From JAHJUB01 sp041653615 [NCBI: Candidatus Ratteibacteria bacterium] (lineage in GTDB: Bacteria > Ratteibacteria > UBA8468 > MWAK01): a stretch of 64,000 nt of DNA. The notes under the pieces were generated by a model. It was not told the origin of the DNA, ran no database searches, and saw only the letters and a program-made list of their open reading frames with translations. Numbering within the stretch: the stretch's first letter is position 1; each line of letters starts with the position of its first letter. A program made the position numbers and the translations under genes. Of the stretch, positions 33,158 through 41,326 are shown piece by piece. Location: contig JBAZEZ010000007.1 in NCBI GenBank assembly GCA_041653615.1, forward strand, positions 1 to 64,000. Reading direction: 5' to 3'.

Positions 33158-33457
33158 TCAGGAAATAGGGGTGCGGTGACGGTCGGCGAGTTCGGCTTTT
33201 TTCCCTACGTTCCAACCGCTCACCTTGGAAAAGTAACCGGTAACCCGGGTGATATGCTCCACGTTTCTACCCTGATGGGTGGCAACCAAAAGAGGAGCCA
33301 GTTCTTTAGCAGAAATATTCTCTTCCGAAAAAAATGTTTTGGTTTGGAAGGATTTGTTTTCCACTAATACGCCGGGCAGACCATCCTGTTCCCGCTCCTG
33401 AAAACCGAACTGTTCCGGATTTTGAGAAAGATACGCGACAAACTCTTGTTTCTGCAT
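33158..33457 (-). CDS. Separate glycyl-radical-domain protein of class III RNR
   Basis: 99 residues from the ATG at 33457 (GGAGG sits 3-8 bases upstream; the frame opens at 33469 with an in-frame TAA directly before). The C-terminal third, NVEHITRVTGYFSKVSGWNVGKKAELADRHR, is the glycyl radical tail of anaerobic NrdD, with the radical residue Gly74 in RVTGY. The first 60 residues form a small extra domain I do not recognise. The large NrdD immediately upstream ends after its zinc cysteines and lacks this tail. By analogy with GrcA/YfiD and pyruvate formate-lyase, this should dock into NrdD and carry the radical. Confidence 0.8.
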   Translation of the reverse strand: MQKQEFVAYLSQNPEQFGFQEREQDGLPGVLVENKSFQTKTFFSEENISAKELAPLLVATHQGRNVEHITRVTGYFSKVSGWNVGKKAELADRHRTPIS

Positions 33458-33512
33458 TGCAACCTCCATTTAATAACACAACAAAATACGTGCGGTGAAT
33501 CGCACCGCTACA

Positions 33513-35816
33513 TTACGGATTACTGCAGTAGGAACACTGTTCTTTCAACCCGCGTATCGTCCGGCCGCAATCAAGGCAGGCGGTAAATTCCGGGCTAAAG
33601 GCAATCTGCGCGTTCTGAGTGTAAAGAAAAGTCTTCTTGACGAAACTGGCCAGCGCGAGCGGATCCGGGTTGGATTCACCAAGCCAAACGTGCGAAAGGG
33701 CACCGGCATCAATTAAAGGATGGAACAATCCTTCCATCTTCACTTTTTCAACCGGTGACATCGGTATGGAAACATTGTAATAGGTGGAGTTGGTATAATA
33801 AGCTCCGCCGGCATCCGGGGTCCCTTTAACTACTTTATGCGCCTGGAGCGGGAAATGCGCCAGGTCCAGCTTTGCCAGGCGGTACGCGGTTGATTCGGCC
33901 GGAGTCTGTTCCAGCACAAACTTCATACCCAGTTCTTTGCTGTAGCGCTGGCAGGCAAGGTTAAGGTGCGCGATAGCCTTTAGACCAAAACGAAGCGCCA
34001 CCTCGGATTCATGCAATTCCTGGCCCAAATGACTCTGCACCAGTTCGTTGAGACCGATTAAGCCAACCAGATACGTCACCCGCTTCATCCGCAGATAAGT
34101 TTCTCCGTCCTGTTTCATCGTAAGGAGGGCAAGCGGACTCTTGCTTCCCAGAGCCAAAAGCCGGTTAATAAAAATCCGTTTTTGCTGATGCGCCTTTACC
34201 GCCAGAGAAAGCATCCGGTCCAATTCCGCGAAAAGCCGTTCCTCGCTGCCGTTGGCAAGATACGCGGCCCGGGGCAAATTAAGGGTTACGTTCTGCAAAG
34301 CGCAGAAACGCATCTTCCAGGGCGTGACTGCCTCGGACAGGTCTTGCGAATCAAGGATAAAGGAAAGCCGGCAGCACTCCGAAATCTTGGCGGTCTTACC
34401 CCGGTCGAAAACAAAATAAGTGTTGCCTTTTTCCGCGGCCACCCGGCTGATAAGCGTCAGGTAGTCTTCGGCGCCTTCCGTAACAAAAAGTTTGTTGGTC
34501 AGGTGACAAAGCGGTTTGGGAAAGAAAAAAGGTCGGCCCAGTCCGTCGCCTTCCAGGTAAACCTCAAAAAGAGCCCAGGCGAATTTTTGGGCCTCTTTCT
34601 GATAATCATTATACGTCTTACCGGTATACTGTCCGCCGGGACCGATAGCCGGAGTTTTAACGAAATGTTCCGGTACCTCCCAGTAAATATTTATGTCGCT
34701 GAATATCGCCTGGCCGCCGCGCGCCACTGCCTGCTGACTGTACTCGTAAATCATCATCTGGGCCAGTTGCTTTATATCCTTGTCCGACATCCCGACCAAA
34801 AAAGGCGCGAAAAAATAATTGACCGCATCCCAGCCGATGGCTCCGGCAAAATGGCCCTGAAGAGCCGCGGAGAATTTAACCATGTGGGCCAGCAGGGTTT
34901 CCGGATGTTTGGCCGGCTTAGCGATGTTTAGCGCGTTCGGCAGAGAAAGACCATATTTTTTCACATACTCCAGCGATTGTCCGGAACAATACGGACGGTC
35001 TATCATGCCCAGGTCATGCAGGTGAATATCGCCGGAAAGATGGCTGTCCGACACATCCGGAGAAAAAACTTCCAGCAGGGCAAACTCTTTCTTGATTGCT
35101 TCCGAAAGGGAGAGATTTGTCGCTTCCGGATTATGGGGAATATTTGCGTTTTCCTTGTTCGGCAGAGTTATCACCTGGCGCACATCGTAAAGCGGCAAAC
35201 CGAGCCGCGTATGCCGCCTTCGTTCTTCTTCGTACCCATACTCAACCAGTTTGGCGTTGACCATCTCCCGGATGAGGGGAGCGGTCAAGGTCTGAGTTCT
35301 GGAAGCGATAATCTCTTCCTCTATCTCCAGGGAAATTATATCGGCTATATTCTGGGAAATACCGGTCTCCCGGCAAAGCGCCTCCACAATCTTTTCCCGG
35401 TCCCAAGATACAATATCTTCCTGGCTCGTGCGCACAAACAAGGCCAGGTCCGTGGACTCCCGGATTTTAATCGCTTCGGCCGCGGCCAGCTTTGTCTCTT
35501 CCGGCAGGACACCGGTTCGAACCTGCCTGACCTTTGCCCTCTTCTGGCGATAAATTATGTAGGCCTTAGCCGTCTTGGCATGACCGGTTTTAATCAGGAC
35601 CTTCTCCACGATGTCCTGAATCTCTTCCACGGTCGGAGTAGAGTCGCTGAATTCCCTGGTCAGGTAAATATTAACCGCGTCGGCCAGGTCGTCGGCCAGA
35701 CTGCGGTCCGCGCCACCCACCGCGGCGGCTGCCTTAAAAATCGCCTCGGAAATTTTCTCCTTCTGAAAAGGAGCAATCTTTCCGTCGCGCTTCCGTACTT
35801 CTTTAATCGGTTCCAT
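33513..35816 (-). CDS. nrdD: Class III anaerobic ribonucleotide reductase, large part without glycyl radical site
   Basis: 767 residues. The N-terminus has an ATP-cone (about 1-95) and a second, partial one (about 125-215). The catalytic barrel follows with GDIHLHDLGMIDRPYC, a radical-cysteine region ECCRLSF and LQNVTLNLPRAAYL. The protein ends with the zinc motif CLDC...CSYC (Cys747, 750, 761, 764) and three residues. The RVTGY glycyl radical segment that normally follows the zinc site is missing and is encoded by the next ORF. It overlaps nrdR by 14 bases. No nrdG activase is in the window. Confidence 0.9.
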   Translation of the reverse strand: MEPIKEVRKRDGKIAPFQKEKISEAIFKAAAAVGGADRSLADDLADAVNIYLTREFSDSTPTVEEIQDIVEKVLIKTGHAKTAKAYIIYRQKRAKVRQVRTGVLPEETKLAAAEAIKIRESTDLALFVRTSQEDIVSWDREKIVEALCRETGISQNIADIISLEIEEEIIASRTQTLTAPLIREMVNAKLVEYGYEEERRRHTRLGLPLYDVRQVITLPNKENANIPHNPEATNLSLSEAIKKEFALLEVFSPDVSDSHLSGDIHLHDLGMIDRPYCSGQSLEYVKKYGLSLPNALNIAKPAKHPETLLAHMVKFSAALQGHFAGAIGWDAVNYFFAPFLVGMSDKDIKQLAQMMIYEYSQQAVARGGQAIFSDINIYWEVPEHFVKTPAIGPGGQYTGKTYNDYQKEAQKFAWALFEVYLEGDGLGRPFFFPKPLCHLTNKLFVTEGAEDYLTLISRVAAEKGNTYFVFDRGKTAKISECCRLSFILDSQDLSEAVTPWKMRFCALQNVTLNLPRAAYLANGSEERLFAELDRMLSLAVKAHQQKRIFINRLLALGSKSPLALLTMKQDGETYLRMKRVTYLVGLIGLNELVQSHLGQELHESEVALRFGLKAIAHLNLACQRYSKELGMKFVLEQTPAESTAYRLAKLDLAHFPLQAHKVVKGTPDAGGAYYTNSTYYNVSIPMSPVEKVKMEGLFHPLIDAGALSHVWLGESNPDPLALASFVKKTFLYTQNAQIAFSPEFTACLDCGRTIRGLKEQCSYCSNP

Positions 35817-36264
35817 CTTTTTTTAACCGCGCTACTTCCTTCTCAAATTCAGCAATATCAGTAAACTGCCGGTACACAGAAGCAAAACGCACGTAGGCCA
35901 CCGGGTCCATTCGAGCCAGACTCGTCATAACCAGTTCACCGATCTTAGCCGACGGCACTTCCTTTTCGTATTTACTCCGCAATTCACCGCCGGTACGTTC
36001 CACCAGATTCTCAATCTCCTGGGTGGCAACCGGCCTTTTTTCAAACGCCCGGGCTATTCCGGCGTGAAGTTTTGCGCGTGAAAACAGTTCCCGCCGACCA
36101 TCTCTTTTTACGACCATCAAAGGTTTTTCCTCCGCTACTTCGTAGGTCGTAAAACGCCGATCGCAAGAAAGACATTCACGCCGCCGACGGATATTCCCTC
36201 CATCATCCGAGAGACGGCTGTCAACAACCTTGTCTTCCAGGTAACCGCAGAACGGACAGCGCAT
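35803..36264 (-). CDS. nrdR: Ribonucleotide reductase repressor NrdR
   Basis: 153 residues. A zinc ribbon with C3, C6, C31 and C34 in MRCPFCG...RRRRECLSC, then RFTTYEV and an ATP-cone (about 48-138) with VVKRDGRRELFSRAKL. NrdR senses ATP/dATP and represses ribonucleotide reductase genes. It is the first gene of nrdR-nrdD, and an NrdR-like box lies inside its own promoter, so autoregulation is likely. Confidence 0.95.
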   Translation of the reverse strand: MRCPFCGYLEDKVVDSRLSDDGGNIRRRRECLSCDRRFTTYEVAEEKPLMVVKRDGRRELFSRAKLHAGIARAFEKRPVATQEIENLVERTGGELRSKYEKEVPSAKIGELVMTSLARMDPVAYVRFASVYRQFTDIAEFEKEVARLKKDGTD

Positions 36265-36329
36265 AAAAGCGGTGAATGGTGCACAGTAACCGAAAAACCG
36301 ACATTAGCCTACATCTTGTGGTTTCGTAT

Positions 36330-36358
36330 ATTTTAAAACACAATATTTAGTCTGTCAA
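36330..36358 (-). promoter_or_regulatory. nrdR-nrdD promoter containing an NrdR box
   Basis: On the minus strand: TTGACA (36358-36353), a 17-base spacer and TAAAAT (36335-36330). The spacer is filled by an NrdR-like box at 36338-36353 (plus strand ACACAATATTTAGTCT), which matches the known consensus acaCwAtATaTwGtgt at 14 of 16 positions. A much weaker partner may lie at 36308-36323, about 30 bp away. Binding would block RNA polymerase directly. Confidence 0.75.
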
Positions 36359-36373
36359 GTTTGAATAGGGGAC

Positions 36374-36402
36374 TTGAAATAATAGCGCCAAAAGAGTATA
36401 AT
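36374..36402 (+). promoter_or_regulatory. Leaderless promoter of uvrB
   Basis: TTGAAA (36374-36379), a 17-base spacer, TATAAT (36397-36402), then six bases before GTG at 36409. The predicted transcript starts at the GTG itself. It supports GTG as the true uvrB start. The NrdR box lies 20 bp upstream. Confidence 0.75.
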
Positions 36403-36408
36403 AATACG

Positions 36409-38427
36409 GTGGAATTCAAGCTCCTATCTGATTTTCAGCCGGCCGGCAATCAACCCGCCGCCATCAAAACCCTGACGGACAATCTACGGGCCGGTACGAA
36501 ATACCAGACGCTTCTGGGCGTTACCGGCAGCGGCAAGACCTACACGATGGCAAACGTCATCGCGCAAATCCAAAAACCAACCCTGGTCATATCCCACAAT
36601 AAAACTTTGGCGGCCCAATTATACGGCGAATTCCGCAATTTCTTTCCCGAAAATCAGGTCGCTTATTTTGTCAGTTACTATGATTATTACCAACCGGAGG
36701 CTTATCTACCGACCACCGATACCTATATCGAAAAGGACTCTTCTATCAATGAAGATATCGACCGGCTTAGAATGTACGCAGTCAGCAGTCTTATCGCGCG
36801 GCGGGATACGATTGTAATCGCCACGGTCTCATCCATCTATCCTTCCGGCAGCCCGGAAGACTACACCTGCATGACCTTGCGTCTGACCAAAGACCAGGAA
36901 ATTGACAGCCGGGAAATCCGAAAACGGCTGCTGGAAATTCAATATGAGCGCAATGATTTTGACTTATCCCGGGGTCATTTTCGTGTCCGCGGCAACCGGA
37001 TTGAAGTAATACCTTCCTACGAAGAAAGAGGCCTGCGGGTTGAAGTAGAAGCTAATCGAATTACCGGATTGGCCTATTTTGATACGCTGACCGGTAAAGA
37101 AATCAGCCGGGAAGAAGACATCTTCATTTATCCGGCGAAGCAGTTTGTCACCACCCGGCCTAAAATGGAAAAAGCGCTAAAAACCATCACAGCGGAACTG
37201 CGGGAACGGCTGACGGAATTCCGGCAAAAAGGAAAATTGCTGGAAGCCCAGCGACTGGAACAACGCGCGAATTATGACCTGGAAATGCTGCAGGAGATGG
37301 GTTACTGCCACGGTGTGGAAAACTATTCCCGTCACTTTGACGGCCGCCTGCCCGGAAAACGGGCTTACTGCCTGCTTGACTTTTTCCCGAAAGATTTCTT
37401 ACTCATCATCGACGAAAGCCACATCAGCGTGCCACAGATTCGCGGCATGTATTTCGGAGACCGGTCCCGGAAAGAAACGCTGGTAGAATACGGATTCCGG
37501 CTTCCGTCCGCGCTTGACAACCGGCCCCTGAAATGGGAAGAGTTCCAAAAATTCATGCGTTCCGTAGTCTTTGCCTCGGCCACGCCCGGTGAATACGAAC
37601 TACAGCTTTCCGGCGCAAAACACCTCGGAGACAAATCACCCCGCATTGCCGAACAAATTATCCGGCCGACCGGACTCCTTGACCCGGAAATGAAGGTGAG
37701 GTCGACCACCAATCAGATTGACGACCTGCTCGCGGAGATCAAAAAAAGAACCGCGGCAAAAGAGCGGACGCTGGTCCTTACCCTCAGCAAAAATACCGCG
37801 GAAGAATTGTCCGAATACCTGAAAAGTTTTGGAATTAAAGTGGAATATATCCACTGTGAAGTTGACACTTTCCGCCGGGTAGAAATCCTGCGCCAGTTAC
37901 GGGAAGCGAAATACGACGTACTGGTCGGTATAAATCTGCTCCGGGAAGGACTTGACCTGCCGGAAGTAAGCCTGGTGGCCATCCTGGAAGCGGATAAAGC
38001 CGGATTTCTACGCTCGGAAACATCTCTCATTCAAATCGCCGGCCGGGCCGCCCGGGCTATCAACGGAGAGGTAATTCTCTACGCGGACAAAATCACAAAA
38101 GCGATGCACCTGGCCCTGACAGAAACAGAACGCCGGCGTAAAATCCAGCTGGAATATAATCAGACGCACAACCTTAAACCGACAGCAATCAAGAAAGGAA
38201 TCTACAAGGGAATCGAGGAAATCCTGAACGAAACACCCAAAGTTTCGGATAAACTTTTAGAAAAAGAAATCACCGACCGGAATCTTCTGGCGGTTATCAA
38301 ACGGCTGGGAAAGGAAATGCTCAAAGCATCCCGGGAACTGGATTTTGAGCGGGCCGGCCGGATAAGAGATAAAATAAAGGAGCTAAATGGTGAAAAAGAA
38401 ATTGAGTTGTACCAGAGGAAAAGATAA
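36409..38427 (+). CDS. uvrB: Excinuclease ABC subunit B
   Basis: 672 residues from GTG 36409, where the conserved N-terminus EFKLLSDFQPAGNQPAAI begins; the upstream TTG at 36361 lies before the promoter. Helicase motif I GVTGSGKTYT, the beta-hairpin YYDYYQPEAYLP, DEXD-like IDESHIS, motif VI QIAGRAARAINGEVILYAD and the C-terminal UVR motif (ELDFERAGRIRDKI) are all present. It verifies DNA damage in nucleotide excision repair with UvrA and UvrC, which are not in the window. It overlaps nadC by 41 bases. Confidence 0.96.
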   Translation: MEFKLLSDFQPAGNQPAAIKTLTDNLRAGTKYQTLLGVTGSGKTYTMANVIAQIQKPTLVISHNKTLAAQLYGEFRNFFPENQVAYFVSYYDYYQPEAYLPTTDTYIEKDSSINEDIDRLRMYAVSSLIARRDTIVIATVSSIYPSGSPEDYTCMTLRLTKDQEIDSREIRKRLLEIQYERNDFDLSRGHFRVRGNRIEVIPSYEERGLRVEVEANRITGLAYFDTLTGKEISREEDIFIYPAKQFVTTRPKMEKALKTITAELRERLTEFRQKGKLLEAQRLEQRANYDLEMLQEMGYCHGVENYSRHFDGRLPGKRAYCLLDFFPKDFLLIIDESHISVPQIRGMYFGDRSRKETLVEYGFRLPSALDNRPLKWEEFQKFMRSVVFASATPGEYELQLSGAKHLGDKSPRIAEQIIRPTGLLDPEMKVRSTTNQIDDLLAEIKKRTAAKERTLVLTLSKNTAEELSEYLKSFGIKVEYIHCEVDTFRRVEILRQLREAKYDVLVGINLLREGLDLPEVSLVAILEADKAGFLRSETSLIQIAGRAARAINGEVILYADKITKAMHLALTETERRRKIQLEYNQTHNLKPTAIKKGIYKGIEEILNETPKVSDKLLEKEITDRNLLAVIKRLGKEMLKASRELDFERAGRIRDKIKELNGEKEIELYQRKR

Positions 38428-39331
38428 GCTGTTGTTGGAAATATCGGCGCCAGATTTGGAAAAGAAGGTTAAAACCGCCCTGGCCGAAGATATCGGTTCC
38501 GGTGACGTAACCGGCCGGATGATACCGGACACAGCAACGGTAACAGCTGAAATTATATCCCGGGAAAAGGGAACAATCTCCGGCTTACCGCTGGCACAGC
38601 TGACCTTTTCCTCGCTGGACAAAAGACTGGAAATTAAATGTCTCACGGAAGACGGACAGGAAGTATCTCCGGGAGAAAAAGTGGCGGAAGTGTCCGGTTC
38701 GGGACGTTCCATCCTTGCCGCGGAACGCACCGCTTTGAATTTCTTAAGCCGGCTCTCCGGAATCGCAACCCTGACCGCGAAATTCATGAAAGAGGTGTCC
38801 GGAACAAAGGTCCAGCTTTGCAACACCCGCAAAACAACTCCGACCATGCGACCGCTGGAAAAATACGCGGTTAGGTCCGGCGAAGGAAAAAACCACCGCT
38901 CCGGGCTGTTTGACGGAATCCTGGTGAAAGACAACCACATCTCCATCCTGGTAAAAACCGGAATGGCGGCCAACCGAAACGAAGCGATTACCTCGCTGGT
39001 CAAAGAAGCGCGTTCTTTCATGCGGGCCCTTCTGTCTACCCGAAGAGACGAAATACGGGGAATTGAAGTGGAAGTCGAAAATCGCGAAGAAGCCCTTACC
39101 GCCGCGAAAGCCGGGGCAACCATAATAATGTTGGACAATTTGAAACCGGAAGCGGTTACCAAAATTATACAGGAATTGAAACAAGCCGGATATAAAGGAA
39201 AGATTGAGGTCTCCGGCGGAATCAACCTGGAAAACGTAAAAGCGTATGCCCGGTCCGGCGCCGACATCATCTCCATCGGCCGGCTAACCCACTCGGCGCC
39301 TTCGCTGGATTTCTCGCTGGAAATAAAATAA
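38387..39331 (+). CDS. nadC: Nicotinate-nucleotide pyrophosphorylase (quinolinate phosphoribosyltransferase)
   Basis: Converts quinolinate and PRPP to nicotinate mononucleotide for NAD synthesis. 314 residues; AALAEDIGSGDVTG-type start (ALAEDIGSGDVTG at about 33-45), AAERTALNFLSRLSGIAT, CNTRKTTPTMRPLEKYAVRSGEG with substrate-binding Arg/Lys, HRSGLFDGILVKDNH, and the C-terminal VSGGINLENVKAYARSGADIISIG. AAGGAG lies 4 bases before the ATG. nadA is 5 kb downstream. The 41-base overlap with uvrB is unusually long, so a later start cannot be excluded. Confidence 0.95.
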   Translation: MVKKKLSCTRGKDKLLLEISAPDLEKKVKTALAEDIGSGDVTGRMIPDTATVTAEIISREKGTISGLPLAQLTFSSLDKRLEIKCLTEDGQEVSPGEKVAEVSGSGRSILAAERTALNFLSRLSGIATLTAKFMKEVSGTKVQLCNTRKTTPTMRPLEKYAVRSGEGKNHRSGLFDGILVKDNHISILVKTGMAANRNEAITSLVKEARSFMRALLSTRRDEIRGIEVEVENREEALTAAKAGATIIMLDNLKPEAVTKIIQELKQAGYKGKIEVSGGINLENVKAYARSGADIISIGRLTHSAPSLDFSLEIK

Positions 39332-39335
39332 AAGC

Positions 39336-39923
39336 ATGGAACTGGTGGTGGCAACCGGTAATCGCAAAAAACTCAAGGAAATTCAGATAATTCTTTCCGG
39401 AGAATTGTTTCACATCCGGTGCTTGGCCGACTTTCCGAAAATACCGGAACCGGCCGAGGATGGAAAAACCTTCGCTGAGAACGCCGTTTCGAAAGCAAAA
39501 TACTACGCCCAAAAACTGGACCGGACTGTTCTGGCCGAGGATTCCGGTCTTGAGGTTAAAGCCCTGGATGGAAAACCAGGGGTCTATTCCGCCCGGTTCG
39601 CCGGCCCGGAAAAGAGAGACGCCGATAATATCGCCGCCGTATTGAACCTGATGAAAAAGGTACCGGTGCCAAAACGGCAGGCCTCTTTTACTTCGGCGGC
39701 CTGCTTGGCCACGCCGAAAGGCGAAACATTTCTCTTTAAAGGAAGAAAAAACGGATCCATCGCACTGAAGCCGAAAGGAAAAAACGGTTTCGGATACGAC
39801 CCTATCTTTTTCCTGCCGGAATTGAAGAAGACATTCGCGGAACTTTCTCCGCGGCAAAAGAACACCTTAAGCCATCGCCGCATCGCCCTGGGAAAAGTTC
39901 GGGATTTCCTGAAATCTTTCTAA
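39336..39923 (+). CDS. rdgB: XTP/dITP diphosphatase (RdgB/HAM1)
   Basis: 195 residues. The N-terminal VVATGNRKKLKEIQ is the nucleotide-binding motif, AEDSGLEVKALDGKPGVYSARFAG the second, and FGYDPIFFLPELKKTFAELS..KN..SHR the third; all are in the standard order. It hydrolyses non-canonical purine triphosphates to protect DNA and RNA. It starts 4 bases after nadC, so it probably shares the uvrB-nadC transcript. Confidence 0.95.
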   Translation: MELVVATGNRKKLKEIQIILSGELFHIRCLADFPKIPEPAEDGKTFAENAVSKAKYYAQKLDRTVLAEDSGLEVKALDGKPGVYSARFAGPEKRDADNIAAVLNLMKKVPVPKRQASFTSAACLATPKGETFLFKGRKNGSIALKPKGKNGFGYDPIFFLPELKKTFAELSPRQKNTLSHRRIALGKVRDFLKSF

Positions 39924-39961
39924 AAATTATTAAAGCGGTTAAAATATACTACTATACTTTT

Positions 39962-41317
39962 ATGCCAAACGGAATATTGTTGTTTATCGGCGGCCTGATT
40001 TTAGGCGGAATCGCAGCCTGGCTGACACACAGCCGGAAATCATCCGGGTCGGAAAACCGGGCGACAGGCGCGGAAAGCGCCAACTGCGAACTGCGGCTCC
40101 AGCTTCAGCAAAAAGAAACGCAGTCCAACCAGTTGCAGACGGAACTCACGAAACAACAGGCGGGCCGGGTGGCCGCGGAAACGCAACTGGCCGCGGTCCG
40201 GGTAAACCTGGAGGAACAAAAAAAATTGCTTTCCGAAGCAACCGCTAAATTAACCGATACCTTTAACGCTTTATCCGCAAACGCTTTAAAAAGTAACAAT
40301 CAGGCATTTCTGGACCTGGCGAAAAAGACCCTGGAAAATTTGATTACCGAATCAAAAGGTGACCTGGGAAAACGTCAGGAAGCTATTGACGGAATAGTGA
40401 AACCGCTTCAGGAAACACTAAAACGCTACGAAACCCAACTCCACGAAATGGAGAACATCCGCCATAAAGACCACGGAACTTTAACCCAACATCTGGACGA
40501 CCTGCAGAAGATGCAAACTTCGCTTCAGAAAGAAACCGTGGCCCTGGTCACAGCACTTAAAGCACCGCAGGTGCGAGGCCGGTGGGGCGAGGTTACCCTG
40601 CGCCGGGTAGTAGAAATGGCCGGGATGTCCCAATACTGCGATTTCGAAGAACAGCCCTCAATGGATACCGAGGAAGGCCGGAAAAGGCCGGATTTAATCG
40701 TAAAATTGCCGGCCGGACGCACCGTCGTGGTGGATGCCAAGGTGCCGTTAAAAGCATACATGGAAGCCATGGAAGCGCCAAACGAAGAAGCGCGTGAAGC
40801 CGCCTTCTCGCGCCACGCGGAAGCGGTTCGAAAATACATAAAAGACCTGGGCTCCAAATCATACTGGAGCCAGTTCAACCCCAGCCCGGATTTTGTCGTC
40901 CTCTTTCTACCCGGCGAATCTTTTTTCAGCGCGGCCCTGGAACAGGACCGCCAATTGATTGAAGATGGCATCGCCGGTGGAGTGGTCCTGGCAACGCCCA
41001 CCACCCTGATAACCCTTTTGAGGACGGTTGCTTATACCTGGCAGCAGCAGGACGTTTCTAAAAACGCACAGCGCATCTGGGAGACCGGTCAGGAATTATT
41101 TGAAAGAATCACCAAATTCGCGGAACACCTGGCCGGAATCCGGAAAGGATTAAACGACGCGGCAAACGCCTATAACGCGGCGCTCGGGTCATGGGAAAGC
41201 CGGCTCTTGCCCGGTCTGAGAAAACTAAAAGAATTGGGCGCCGTATCCGGCGGGAAAGAAGTACCGGAAGTGGAACCGGTAGATACCGCTTTAAGGGAAT
41301 TACCGGAAAAATCTTAG
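39962..41317 (+). CDS. rmuC: RmuC-family DNA recombination limiting protein
   Basis: 451 residues. A TM anchor at about 3-21 is followed by a coiled coil (about 38-115, Gln/Glu-rich) and the RmuC nuclease-like domain with RGRWGEVTLRRVVEMAGM, RPDLIVKLPAGRTVVVDAKVPL, FVVLFLPGESFFSAAL and ATPTTLITLLRTVAYTWQQ. VDAKVPL fits a PD-(D/E)XK-like core. RmuC limits recombination at inverted repeats, which is notable given the fold-back elements in this window. A possible TATACT -10 element lies just before the start. Confidence 0.93.
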   Translation: MPNGILLFIGGLILGGIAAWLTHSRKSSGSENRATGAESANCELRLQLQQKETQSNQLQTELTKQQAGRVAAETQLAAVRVNLEEQKKLLSEATAKLTDTFNALSANALKSNNQAFLDLAKKTLENLITESKGDLGKRQEAIDGIVKPLQETLKRYETQLHEMENIRHKDHGTLTQHLDDLQKMQTSLQKETVALVTALKAPQVRGRWGEVTLRRVVEMAGMSQYCDFEEQPSMDTEEGRKRPDLIVKLPAGRTVVVDAKVPLKAYMEAMEAPNEEAREAAFSRHAEAVRKYIKDLGSKSYWSQFNPSPDFVVLFLPGESFFSAALEQDRQLIEDGIAGGVVLATPTTLITLLRTVAYTWQQQDVSKNAQRIWETGQELFERITKFAEHLAGIRKGLNDAANAYNAALGSWESRLLPGLRKLKELGAVSGGKEVPEVEPVDTALRELPEKS

Positions 41318-41326
41318 GTGAGCACA

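Noticed and set aside
33458-33515. Sequencing frameshift as the explanation of the split NrdD
   Set aside because: Two stops, an independent SD and a new 60-residue N-terminal domain separate the ORFs; one indel cannot join them.
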